NCBI GenBank assembly: GCA_024695475.1
Contig: JAILIC010000002.1
Coordinates: 1-64,000 of the forward strand
Reading direction: 5' to 3'
DNA length: 64,000 nt
Origin: Treponema sp.
GTDB lineage: Bacteria > Spirochaetota > Spirochaetia > Treponematales > Treponemataceae
Below the pieces are notes generated by a model. That model ran no database searches. It was not told the origin of the DNA and saw only the letters and a list, made by a program, of their open reading frames with translations. The position numbers were made by a program, and so were the translations under genes. Below, one piece after another: positions 27,913 to 35,973 of the stretch. Positions within the stretch are counted from its first letter, which is position 1, and every line of letters begins with the position of its first letter.

Positions 27913-28827
27913 ATGAAAAAGGTATTTATGGCTGTAGCTGCTGCAGCTCTTGTTGGAACTGTTGCGTTTGCTGGTGGTTCAAAAGAAAAAGACGGAAAAT
28001 TAAAGATTCAATTGATCACAATGGATCAAATGGATCAGCATTGGGCAAATGTTGACAAAGGTGCAAAAAAAGCTGTCGCTGAAATCGGAAATATTGAATA
28101 CAAATGGAACGCACCATCTGCAAAAGATGATGCACAGCAGATTGAATGTATTAACAATGCTGTGGCACAAGGGGCAGATGCAATTCTTCTTGCTGCAAAC
28201 GGACCAGATGCCGTTACCGCAGCATTAAAAGAAGCAACCGCTGCAGGTGTTAAGATTATCTATGTTGACTCTGCAGCAAACTATCCTGGCGAAGCTACTC
28301 TTGCAACTGATAACAAGGCAGCCGGAAAGACAGCAGGACAGGCCATGCTCAACAAATTCAAGGAACAGGGCATTACCAGTGGATCAATTGGAGTAATCAG
28401 TGTTAACGCAGCAACAGCTTCTACTGTTGCTCGTGAAAACGGATTCAAGAGCGCTTTTGAAGGAACAGCTTTCACAATCTTAGAAACACAGTACTGCGAT
28501 GGAGATGCATCACGTTCAAAAGATGCTGCTGCAAACTTCATCACTCAGGGTGTTGTAGGCTTGTTTGGGGCAAATGAAGGATCAACTGTAGGTGTGGGTA
28601 ATGCAATCCATGAAAGTGCTTCTTCTGTAGTTGGTGTTGGTTTTGATAAATCTGATATGATTCAGCAGCTTATTAAAGACGGATACCTGCTCTGCACTAT
28701 GGCACAAAATCCTGATGTTATGGGATATGAGGGAATCAAAGCAGCTGTTACTGTTCTTAAGGGACAGACTATTGTTAACAAAAATGTTGATACTGGAGTT
28801 TCAGTTTTAACAAAGTCCAACTTTTAA
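27913..28827 (+). CDS. Periplasmic sugar-binding protein (RbsB type)
   Basis: The 304-residue protein has a signal peptide ending VAFAGG, followed by SKEKDGKLKIQLITMDQMDQHWANVDKG, a type I periplasmic-binding fold. Sugar-binding protein hallmarks are the D-Q-x-H-W start, the DDAQQIECINNAVAQGADAILL helix, AAGVKIIYVDS, ATDNKAAGKTAGQAM and GLFGANEGSTVGVGNAI. It delivers substrate to the RbsAC permease, and because the linked kinase lacks a sensor domain it may also be the signalling receptor. AGGAGG lies 7 bases before the start. The gene is last in the operon, before a strong terminator. Confidence 0.93.
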   Translation: MKKVFMAVAAAALVGTVAFAGGSKEKDGKLKIQLITMDQMDQHWANVDKGAKKAVAEIGNIEYKWNAPSAKDDAQQIECINNAVAQGADAILLAANGPDAVTAALKEATAAGVKIIYVDSAANYPGEATLATDNKAAGKTAGQAMLNKFKEQGITSGSIGVISVNAATASTVARENGFKSAFEGTAFTILETQYCDGDASRSKDAAANFITQGVVGLFGANEGSTVGVGNAIHESASSVVGVGFDKSDMIQQLIKDGYLLCTMAQNPDVMGYEGIKAAVTVLKGQTIVNKNVDTGVSVLTKSNF

Positions 28828-28849
28828 TATACTAAACTAAGTTACTAAG

Positions 28850-28889
28850 ACTGGTCAGGTACGTTTTACAGTACCTGGCCAGTTTTTTT
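28850..28889 (+). terminator. Rho-independent terminator after the sugar operon
   Basis: ACTGGTCAGGTAC pairs with GTACCTGGCCAGT (one wobble pair) around an 8-nt loop, followed by seven T. It also separates the operon from the convergent aspA. Confidence 0.92.
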
Positions 28890-28899
28890 AAAAGATATT

Positions 28900-30288
28900 T
28901 TAGTTAGTAATTCCTGGGTGAGTCATCTGCGCAGGCGACATAATGTGCTCCAACTGTTCTTTGGAAAGAATTCCCTTCTCTAAAATAATATCACGGATAG
29001 GACGACCTGTGTTATACGCTTCTTTTGCCAACATGGCAGACTGTTCATAACCAATATGAGGTAGCAATGCTGTTACCACACCTACACTGTTGTCAACCCA
29101 TTTCTGACACTGCTCGCGATTGGCTTCCATACCATCAAGCAACTTATCTACAAAGGTTCGGGTGCCTGCTGCAATATAGTTCATGGAACTAAAAAGATTA
29201 TATGCCATGATTGGTTCCATGACGTTAAGCTCCAGCTGACCATTTTCTACGCCTAATGTAACGGCCAGATCATTACCAATAACTTGATAACAAGCCTGAT
29301 CCAATACTTCTGCAATGACAGGATTTACTTTTCCCGGCATAATTGAAGAACCAGGCTGACGTTTTGGTAAATTGATTTCGCCCAAACCACAACGAGGACC
29401 AGAAGCCATAAGACGAAAATCATTAGCCATCTTAATGAGTACCAGTGCAGTATTTTTTAATGCAGAAGATACATCTACAAAACCATCTGTATTATTAGTA
29501 GCATCAATGATGTTGGTCGAAGTCTCAAAATTTTCACCAGTGATTTCACGCAGTTTTCGAGCAACAGCCTTGATATAAGCAGGCTCTGCATTAAGTCCTG
29601 TTCCAACAGCAGTACCTCCCATATTAATAAGACGGATACTGTCGATGGCCCACTCTACACGTTTTATGCTACGTCTAATTGCAGAAGCATAAGATCCCAT
29701 TTCCTGGCCAAGGGTAATAGGTACCGCATCCTGAAGATGGGTACGTCCCATTTTTAAAACATCCTTGTATTCCTCAGCTTTTTTTTCGAGAGCTGTTGCT
29801 AAATAATCCAGCGATTTGGTAACTTTGTGGCTCTTATGGGTAAGACAAACTTTTATGGCAGTTGGGAGAGCATCATTGGTAGATTGTGCCATATTGGCAT
29901 GATTATTTGGGGAAATAATATCGTAACGCCCTTTATCCTCTCCCAATATTTCAAGAGCACGATTGCTCAGAACCTCATTCATATTCATATTGATAGAAGT
30001 CCCAGCACCTCCCTGAATAGGATCAACTGGGAATTGATCAATGTGCTCACCGTCTATAATCTCTTCTGCAGCCTGGACAAGTGCATTACCAATTTTCTTA
30101 TCCAATCGTCCCGTTTCCATATTTGCCTGGGCTGCAGCCTTTTTTACCATTGCTAACGCCTTGATAAAATCTTCATCAAGTTTTCTGCCTGTAATACTAA
30201 AATTTTCAATAGCGCGCATAGTCTGTACGCCATAATAGACGTTATCTGGTACCTCAAGCTCCCCAAGAAAATCATGTTCCTTTCTCAT
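28900..30288 (-). CDS. aspA: Aspartate ammonia-lyase
   Basis: Aspartase converts L-aspartate to fumarate and ammonia, cytoplasmic and often anaerobic. The 462-residue product has the start RKEHDFLGELEVPDNVYYGVQT, the SPNNHANMAQSTNDALPTA motif, the catalytic loop GSSIMPGKVNPVIAEVLDQ (signature of the fumarase/aspartase superfamily) and the AspA-like GGAGTSINMNMNEVLSNRA. FumC-type fumarase is the alternative, but the N-terminus and this block favour aspartase. The start with AGGAGG 9 bases upstream was chosen over a frame extending 41 codons further. A predicted promoter lies in the divergent gap. Confidence 0.93.
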   Translation of the reverse strand: MRKEHDFLGELEVPDNVYYGVQTMRAIENFSITGRKLDEDFIKALAMVKKAAAQANMETGRLDKKIGNALVQAAEEIIDGEHIDQFPVDPIQGGAGTSINMNMNEVLSNRALEILGEDKGRYDIISPNNHANMAQSTNDALPTAIKVCLTHKSHKVTKSLDYLATALEKKAEEYKDVLKMGRTHLQDAVPITLGQEMGSYASAIRRSIKRVEWAIDSIRLINMGGTAVGTGLNAEPAYIKAVARKLREITGENFETSTNIIDATNNTDGFVDVSSALKNTALVLIKMANDFRLMASGPRCGLGEINLPKRQPGSSIMPGKVNPVIAEVLDQACYQVIGNDLAVTLGVENGQLELNVMEPIMAYNLFSSMNYIAAGTRTFVDKLLDGMEANREQCQKWVDNSVGVVTALLPHIGYEQSAMLAKEAYNTGRPIRDIILEKGILSKEQLEHIMSPAQMTHPGITN

Positions 30289-30363
30289 TCCAGTTACCTC
30301 CTGACTCCAAATATCATTGTTGCATGTAACTGACTGATAGCTCTCTTTGATTAGAACCCTTAT

Positions 30364-30392
30364 ATTATAAAACAACTCAACTGACCTGTCAT
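30364..30392 (-). promoter_or_regulatory. Predicted promoter of aspA
   Basis: Read on the minus strand, ATGACA and TATAAT are 17 bp apart, about 75 bp before the aspA start. Both boxes are close to consensus. Confidence 0.6.
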
Positions 30393-30449
30393 CTAGAAAA
30401 TGAGGAATCATATGTCCTGTGTACCAAGCAAGATACTATAAGTAAAACA

Positions 30450-30478
30450 TTGTGAAAGTACTACACCGATGATATACT
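30450..30478 (+). promoter_or_regulatory. Predicted promoter of the Sel1-repeat gene
   Basis: TTGTGA and TATACT are 17 bp apart, about 20 bp before the ATG at 30499. The short leader keeps an AGAGG ribosome site. Confidence 0.6.
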
Positions 30479-30498
30479 TTTTTATAGAGGTCCGGAAA

Positions 30499-31350
30499 AT
30501 GTTAAGAAAAAGTATATGTAGTGTTGTATGCGTATTATTACCAATCACTTTGATTTCTGCCATTGATTTTAATTTTAGATGGGATCAGGAAGTAACAGAC
30601 CCTGAAAATGGCAAAACTCATTTTGAAATAACATCTCAGGATTTAAAGAAAGCATACGAAGACGCAGATAAAAAAGATACGCTGCCAATTAAAAATAAGA
30701 TGCCAGAATCTTCTGTCACTTCACATGATAATGAAACTGACATTACATCTATTCGCCAATTAGCAGAAAAAGGAAATCCTAATTTTCAATATTCGCTTGG
30801 ACGTTGCTATGCCAATGGAAAAGGGATAGAACAAGATTATGTAGAAGCTGCAAAATGGTATCAACTTGCCGCCGACCAGGGGCTGACAAAAGCATTGAAT
30901 AATCTTGGCTGTCTGTATCTCGACGGAAGGGGCGTTGAGCAAGATTATTCTAAAGCATTGCAGTTATTTGAAAAAGCAGTAAAACAGGGCGATTGTTATG
31001 CCATGCTGAATATTGGCGTATTATATGAAAACGGACTGTCTGTAAGACAGGATTATAAAGAGGCATTGAACTATTACAAACAATCAGAAAAAGCTGGGGG
31101 TGTACCTGCTTATTATTGTATCGCTCATCTCCATGAGGAAGGTCTCGGTGTAAAAAAAAGCGATAAGAATGCTTTTTCTTATTATCAAAAAGGTGCAGAA
31201 AAAGGATATGTTCCCTGCCAATTAAAACTAGGACAGTTATATCGCGATGGCAAAGGAGTAAAAAAGAACCTCGAAGAAGCAAAAAAATGGTTGTCATTAG
31301 CAGCTGCAAAAGGAGATAAAACCGCGCAAGAAGAACTTACCGCACTATAA
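30499..31350 (+). CDS. Exported Sel1-repeat protein
   Basis: A signal sequence (ICSVVCVLLPITLISAI) leads a protein of 283 residues that contains at least five Sel1-like repeats of about 36 residues: each has an A-x-x-x-LG-x-x-Y-x-x-G-x-G-V-x-x-D-Y-x-x-A core, for example YSLGRCYANGKGIEQDYVEA and LGCLYLDGRGVEQDYSKA. Such alpha-solenoids mediate protein contacts outside the cytoplasm. The start with AGAGG upstream was preferred to one ten codons earlier. Function is unknown; the fructosamine-kinase-like gene downstream has its own promoter. Confidence 0.85.
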   Translation: MLRKSICSVVCVLLPITLISAIDFNFRWDQEVTDPENGKTHFEITSQDLKKAYEDADKKDTLPIKNKMPESSVTSHDNETDITSIRQLAEKGNPNFQYSLGRCYANGKGIEQDYVEAAKWYQLAADQGLTKALNNLGCLYLDGRGVEQDYSKALQLFEKAVKQGDCYAMLNIGVLYENGLSVRQDYKEALNYYKQSEKAGGVPAYYCIAHLHEEGLGVKKSDKNAFSYYQKGAEKGYVPCQLKLGQLYRDGKGVKKNLEEAKKWLSLAAAKGDKTAQEELTAL

Positions 31351-31356
31351 TGAGAA

Positions 31357-31386
31357 TTGCAATGAATCATACCCGCATGGTATACT
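31357..31386 (+). promoter_or_regulatory. Predicted leaderless promoter of the fructosamine-kinase-like gene
   Basis: TTGCAA and TATACT are 18 bp apart with an extended TGG before the -10 box. The -10 ends 6 bases before the ATG, and no ribosome site precedes it, so transcription should begin at or near the start codon. Confidence 0.6.
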
Positions 31387-31392
31387 CTTGGC

Positions 31393-32310
31393 ATGCCAGA
31401 TATACAATTTAAAGAGTATGATTCACTTGCAAAAGCTTTTGTTGGTGTTTTTGGAAAAAATATTTCGATTTTAACGACTAATAGAGTTACTGGTGGGGAT
31501 ATCAATAAAGCCTACCAGCTCATTTTAAATAATGGAAAAACAGCTTTTATGAAGGCAAATGCTTTTGAAAATAAAGCATTTTTTGTTGCAGAGTCTTCAG
31601 CGCTGACCGCATTAAAACAAACTAATACCATCGGTATTCCTGAGGTATTCTGTTATGGTAGTGATAAAGGTGAAGAAGTCGGGTATTCTTTTTTATTAGA
31701 AGAGTTTATTTCATCTGCAAAACAGGCAAAAGACTATTGGACAACCTTTGGTCATGAGTTAGCAGAACTCCATAAAGCTGATACAAAACACTTGGTACCT
31801 GATGGACAGTTTGGATTTGATGCTGCAAATTTTATAGGCGCCACCCCTCAGGATAATACACCTCATGCTACTTGGATTAACTTTTTTAGAGACTGTAGAT
31901 TGCTTCCGCAGATAAAAAAAGCCGACCATTATTTTGACGACGCTTTACGTGCAAAGTTCCAAAAACTATTGGACAATCTTGATCATTTTCTTGTAGAACC
32001 AGATTTTCCATCCCTTCTGCATGGTGATCTCTGGTCAGGTAATGTCGTTACCGGTCCTGATGGTCACGCATGGCTTGTCGATCCAGCCAGTTACTGTGGT
32101 TTTTTTGAAATAGATTTAGCTATGACAGAACTCTTTGGTCGCTTTCCAGACGAGTTTTACCAAGCATATGCAGAGATTAACCCAATTTCTGCAGAGTATC
32201 ATGAACGAAAAGATTTATATAATCTCTATCAAATACTCAACCACTTAAACTTATTTGGACCAACATATCTCCAACCAACTAGTGATATCATTTCGGAGTA
32301 CATCAATTAA
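31393..32310 (+). CDS. Fructosamine/ketosamine-3-kinase family protein
   Basis: This 305-residue protein has the aminoglycoside-phosphotransferase-like kinase fold of the FN3K/YniA family: the GGDINKAYQL nucleotide loop, TAFMKAN with the Lys, FLLEEF hinge, LAELHK, catalytic LLHGDLWSGNVV and metal-binding WLVDPASYCG. The human and bacterial relatives phosphorylate sugar-amine adducts so they fall off damaged proteins or free amino acids. It lacks a Shine-Dalgarno site and sits right behind a -10 box, indicating a leaderless message. The downstream hydrolase begins at its stop codon and is probably co-transcribed. Confidence 0.9.
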   Translation: MPDIQFKEYDSLAKAFVGVFGKNISILTTNRVTGGDINKAYQLILNNGKTAFMKANAFENKAFFVAESSALTALKQTNTIGIPEVFCYGSDKGEEVGYSFLLEEFISSAKQAKDYWTTFGHELAELHKADTKHLVPDGQFGFDAANFIGATPQDNTPHATWINFFRDCRLLPQIKKADHYFDDALRAKFQKLLDNLDHFLVEPDFPSLLHGDLWSGNVVTGPDGHAWLVDPASYCGFFEIDLAMTELFGRFPDEFYQAYAEINPISAEYHERKDLYNLYQILNHLNLFGPTYLQPTSDIISEYIN

Positions 32311-33213
32311 ATGATTTTTTTTGCTACCACTCACCGTCCTCGTTTTTATATACTCTGTATTTGTATCTGTATCTTTGTGTCGCAGATACTTTTTGCCCAT
32401 GGCAAATCAGATGTGCAGAAAATTGCTTTATGGAAGGGTGTTACTGGTATGAAGTATCAAAATACACAGTTGCATCTGTATATTCCTGAGGAATCCATCA
32501 AAACTGATACCGCTGTTATCATTTGTCCAGGTGGCAGCTACCATCATTTGGATATGAAAGGCGAAGGTGTAACAACTGCTCGTTGGTTTCAATCAATAGG
32601 AGTAACTGCCTGTATTTTGAAATATCGCGTCAGTAGAGAAGGATATCATTATCCAGCCATGTTACAGGATTTTCAACGTGCCATACAGTTTGTACGGGAA
32701 CATGCTACCGACTATCATATCAACCCAAACAAAGTGGGGGCTATCGGCTACTCTGCAGGTGGTCATATGGTACTTATGGGAGCTGTTTACGGGAATAGAG
32801 ACAATGAACTGGAGGTGCTTGGCATTACAACAAACGTCAGTCTAAAACCTGACTTTATCATGCCAATTTATCCAGTCGTATCAATGGATGATGAAATTGC
32901 ACATTCCTGGTCACGATGGAGTCTTCTTGGTTACAATCAGTCTGTCAAATTGAAAAGCAAGCTTTCAATGGAAAAGCATATTACCTCAGATATCTGTCCT
33001 GTTTTTAATATCGTTGCTAAAGATGATCAAACTGTTGATTACCGAAATAGCCTTGTATTACAAGATGCTCTTGAAAAAGCAGGAGTAGAACATTACTTTA
33101 AGCTCTACGATGTTGGCGGTCATGGTTTTGGTATGAAAGATAATGAGTTTATGCGTTGCAACCATTGGAATCAAGATTTGCTGCAATGGCTGCAACACAT
33201 TAAAATGCTTTAG
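32311..33213 (+). CDS. Exported alpha/beta hydrolase (BD-FAE-like)
   Basis: The 300-residue protein begins with a signal/anchor (FYILCICICIFVSQILFAHG) and has an esterase fold: oxyanion CPGGSYHHL, the nucleophile GYSAGGHMVLMG, Asp in AKDDQTVDYRNS and His in VGGHGFGMKD. This is the arrangement of carbohydrate acetyl/feruloyl esterases and related hydrolases with a CPGGxY motif. It starts directly after the kinase stop, with GGAG a little far upstream. It ends by overlapping the convergent lon gene by 4 bp. The substrate may be an acylated sugar; evidence for this is only family resemblance. Confidence 0.82.
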   Translation: MIFFATTHRPRFYILCICICIFVSQILFAHGKSDVQKIALWKGVTGMKYQNTQLHLYIPEESIKTDTAVIICPGGSYHHLDMKGEGVTTARWFQSIGVTACILKYRVSREGYHYPAMLQDFQRAIQFVREHATDYHINPNKVGAIGYSAGGHMVLMGAVYGNRDNELEVLGITTNVSLKPDFIMPIYPVVSMDDEIAHSWSRWSLLGYNQSVKLKSKLSMEKHITSDICPVFNIVAKDDQTVDYRNSLVLQDALEKAGVEHYFKLYDVGGHGFGMKDNEFMRCNHWNQDLLQWLQHIKML

Positions 33214-35870
33214 CGCTTTTTCGTTTTAGGAAATACAAGTTCCATAACTTCTTCCACATGGCTGACAGGTATAAACTTTATTCCCGACTTTACGTGCGAA
33301 GGAATTTCATCCAAATCTCTCACATTGCCTTTAGGAATCAATATCGTTTTTATTCCATTACGACGAGCAGCAACTGTTTTTTCGCGTAAACCACCAATCG
33401 GCAGTACTTGACCTGTCAAAGACAACTCACCCGTCATTGCAAGATTTGGTTTTATTACCTGTCCTGTAAACAAAGACATAAACGTTGTTGCCATTGTTAT
33501 ACCTGCTGATGGACCGTCTTTTGGAGTGGCACCTTCTGGAATATGCAGGTGAATGGTATTACGCTCAAACCATTCTGGTGTTTTAATACCTTTTTCAATT
33601 ACTTTTGAACGAACCCAGTTCATTGCAATCTCTGCAGATTCCTTCATAACATCACCCATTTGACCAGTAAGCTCCAGCTCGCCTTTTCCTGGGAACGTAA
33701 TACTTTCGATGAGCAATGTATCACCACCCATACTGGTCCAAGCAAGACCTATGGCAGTACCCGGTACAGATGCTTTTTTTATCTCACTTTCGTCAAAGAC
33801 TGGTTTACCTAAATAAGTATGCAAGTCTTTAGCATCAATCGTAAACTGGATATTCTCTGGAATAAATGCAAGAGGATCACTTGGTTTTGCTTTTTTATCT
33901 TTTGCTCGGGCTTCTTTATCAGCAAGCTTAGCTTTTTCACCCGCCTCTGCAAGCATATTTGTAACCAGCTTTCGATGAATTTTATCCAAGCATTTTTCAT
34001 AATTACGCACACCAGCTTCACGAGCATATTCTTCAGCAATCATGGACAATGCTTCTTTGGTATATTTTACCTGATTCTTAGCAAGACCATTCTTTTCCAG
34101 ATTTTTTGGAATAAGATACTTCTTTGCTATTTCCAGTTTTTCCTGATCGATATAACCTGACAACTGAATAATCTCAGCACGGTCAAGTAATGGTTCTGGA
34201 ACAGAGTCTAGGGTATTTGCCGTTAAGATAAAGAACACATTTGAAATATCAAATGGCAAATCCAAGTAATTGTCGCGGAATGTAACATTCTGTTCCGGAT
34301 CAAGCACTTCCAACAAAGCACTGGCAGGATCCCCCTGATAGCTCGACCCCATCTTATCAATTTCATCAATCATGAATACAGGACTCTTTGTCTTTGTAAT
34401 CTTGATACCTTGAATGATTTTACCAGGCATTGCTCCAATGTAAGTCCGTCTATGTCCTTTTATCTCGGCTTCATCACGCATACCGCCAACAGAAAAACGA
34501 TAGAACGGTTTGTTCATTGCACGTGCAATAGAATGACCTACACTAGTCTTACCAACTCCTGGCGGTCCAACCAAAAGCAAAATAGATCCTTTGTTATCTT
34601 TTTTTAGCTTACGGACTGACAGATACTCCATGATGCGTTTTTTAACATCATCCAGACCGTAATGATCTTTTTCAAGAACTTTTTTTGCCTCATCAAGATT
34701 ATATGACTCAAAGGTTTCTTCATTCCATGGAAGAACGGTAACCAACTCCAGGAAGTTACGTGAGCCAATATATTCTGGAGAATTAGGATCCATAATATGG
34801 AATTTTTCAAGCTCGTCTTCGACGGCTTCTTTTACCTCACCTTCAAAGTGAAGTTTTTCAATTTTATCCTTAAACTTCTGATAATCAGTACCATTGCCCT
34901 CGGCATCACTACCAAGTTCTTCCTGTATTGATTTTAACTCTTCCCGTAAGAAATATTCTCGTTGGTTCTTTTCAACACGTTCATTAAGTTCATTTTGTAT
35001 CTTTTTTTGTACACGTAAGAGCTCCTGCTCTTTTTTGATGTAGACAAGAACTTGCTCCATACGTTGACGTACATTCAATATTTCAAGAACTTTTTGTTGT
35101 TCATCTTTATCGATGTTAAGTATCGAAGCAATAAAATCGGCAATTTTTCCTGGATGGTCAATATTGACCATATTAAGGCGCATCTCTTCAGAAAAAAGTG
35201 GATTATTCTCTGAGACTTCTTTCATCTCACTAATGAGTGCACGTGTCAGAGCTTTTACCTCGAAGGTATTGTCTTCCTGATCATCAAGATACTCAACTGC
35301 CGTAATCATCGGAGAAGTTGGTTTTATAGCTTTGATAATACGGAATCTCTTTATTGTAGAAATAAAGACATTTACACCACCATCAGGCAAATTAATTTTT
35401 TTAATAATTCGGGCAACAGTACCTACTTCATGTAAATCCGTTATATTAGGATTGTCGCTTTCATTTTTCAACATTACGATACCGATAAAACCATCATTAG
35501 CGTATGCTTTTTCGATAACCGCAGTATCTTCCTGAGAATTAATCATCAGGGGTGTAAAAATTCCCGGAAAAATAGGTCTTCCTTGTAAAGGAATAACAAA
35601 TAATTTATTAGGCAGCGTCTGTTCAACTGTTAAAATTGAGTGTTCTTCAGCTGCAGTATCATGAATAGTTTTTGTTGGTATTGTAGAGTCTTCAACAGGA
35701 GCAGCATCTGTTACAACAGTCTCAGCTTCTACTGATACCTTTGCCTCAGATGTGTCAACAGCTTTTTCTAAACCATCGGCTGAGTTTTCAGCTCCATCTA
35801 ATTGAGCTAATTCATCAAGAGATTCATCTAAATCTGTACTTGAGTTGTCATCATCAATCTGTGTATTCAT
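33210..35870 (-). CDS. lon: ATP-dependent protease Lon with acidic N-terminal extension
   Basis: Lon degrades damaged and regulatory proteins in the cytoplasm. The order is: an acidic extension of about 80 residues rich in Asp, Ser, Ala and Glu; LON domain (VIPLQGRPIFPGIFTPLMI); coiled coil; AAA module with GPPGVGKTSVG, FMIDEIDKMG and sensor motifs; and protease domain with Ser near 788 in PKDGPSAG and Lys near 831 in GGLREK. At 886 residues it is about 100 longer than E. coli Lon, the difference being mainly the extension and a Lys-rich insertion before the protease domain. The ATG used here sits 7 bases behind a TATATT box with no ribosome site, so the message seems leaderless. Confidence 0.97.
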   Translation of the reverse strand: MNTQIDDDNSSTDLDESLDELAQLDGAENSADGLEKAVDTSEAKVSVEAETVVTDAAPVEDSTIPTKTIHDTAAEEHSILTVEQTLPNKLFVIPLQGRPIFPGIFTPLMINSQEDTAVIEKAYANDGFIGIVMLKNESDNPNITDLHEVGTVARIIKKINLPDGGVNVFISTIKRFRIIKAIKPTSPMITAVEYLDDQEDNTFEVKALTRALISEMKEVSENNPLFSEEMRLNMVNIDHPGKIADFIASILNIDKDEQQKVLEILNVRQRMEQVLVYIKKEQELLRVQKKIQNELNERVEKNQREYFLREELKSIQEELGSDAEGNGTDYQKFKDKIEKLHFEGEVKEAVEDELEKFHIMDPNSPEYIGSRNFLELVTVLPWNEETFESYNLDEAKKVLEKDHYGLDDVKKRIMEYLSVRKLKKDNKGSILLLVGPPGVGKTSVGHSIARAMNKPFYRFSVGGMRDEAEIKGHRRTYIGAMPGKIIQGIKITKTKSPVFMIDEIDKMGSSYQGDPASALLEVLDPEQNVTFRDNYLDLPFDISNVFFILTANTLDSVPEPLLDRAEIIQLSGYIDQEKLEIAKKYLIPKNLEKNGLAKNQVKYTKEALSMIAEEYAREAGVRNYEKCLDKIHRKLVTNMLAEAGEKAKLADKEARAKDKKAKPSDPLAFIPENIQFTIDAKDLHTYLGKPVFDESEIKKASVPGTAIGLAWTSMGGDTLLIESITFPGKGELELTGQMGDVMKESAEIAMNWVRSKVIEKGIKTPEWFERNTIHLHIPEGATPKDGPSAGITMATTFMSLFTGQVIKPNLAMTGELSLTGQVLPIGGLREKTVAARRNGIKTILIPKGNVRDLDEIPSHVKSGIKFIPVSHVEEVMELVFPKTKKR

Positions 35871-35877
35871 AGTATTA

Positions 35878-35906
35878 AATATACTCACAGAAAGGTCATA
35901 AGGCAA
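35878..35906 (-). promoter_or_regulatory. Predicted leaderless promoter of lon
   Basis: On the minus strand TTGCCT and TATATT are 17 bp apart, and TATATT ends 7 bases before the ATG. No sigma-32-like or HrcA-type element is visible next to it. Confidence 0.6.
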
Positions 35907-35973
35907 CTTTTTTATTCATGTATACTCTTTTATTCCCCTGCAAATGGATTCTGTGCCCCATGCAAAAGAGCGA

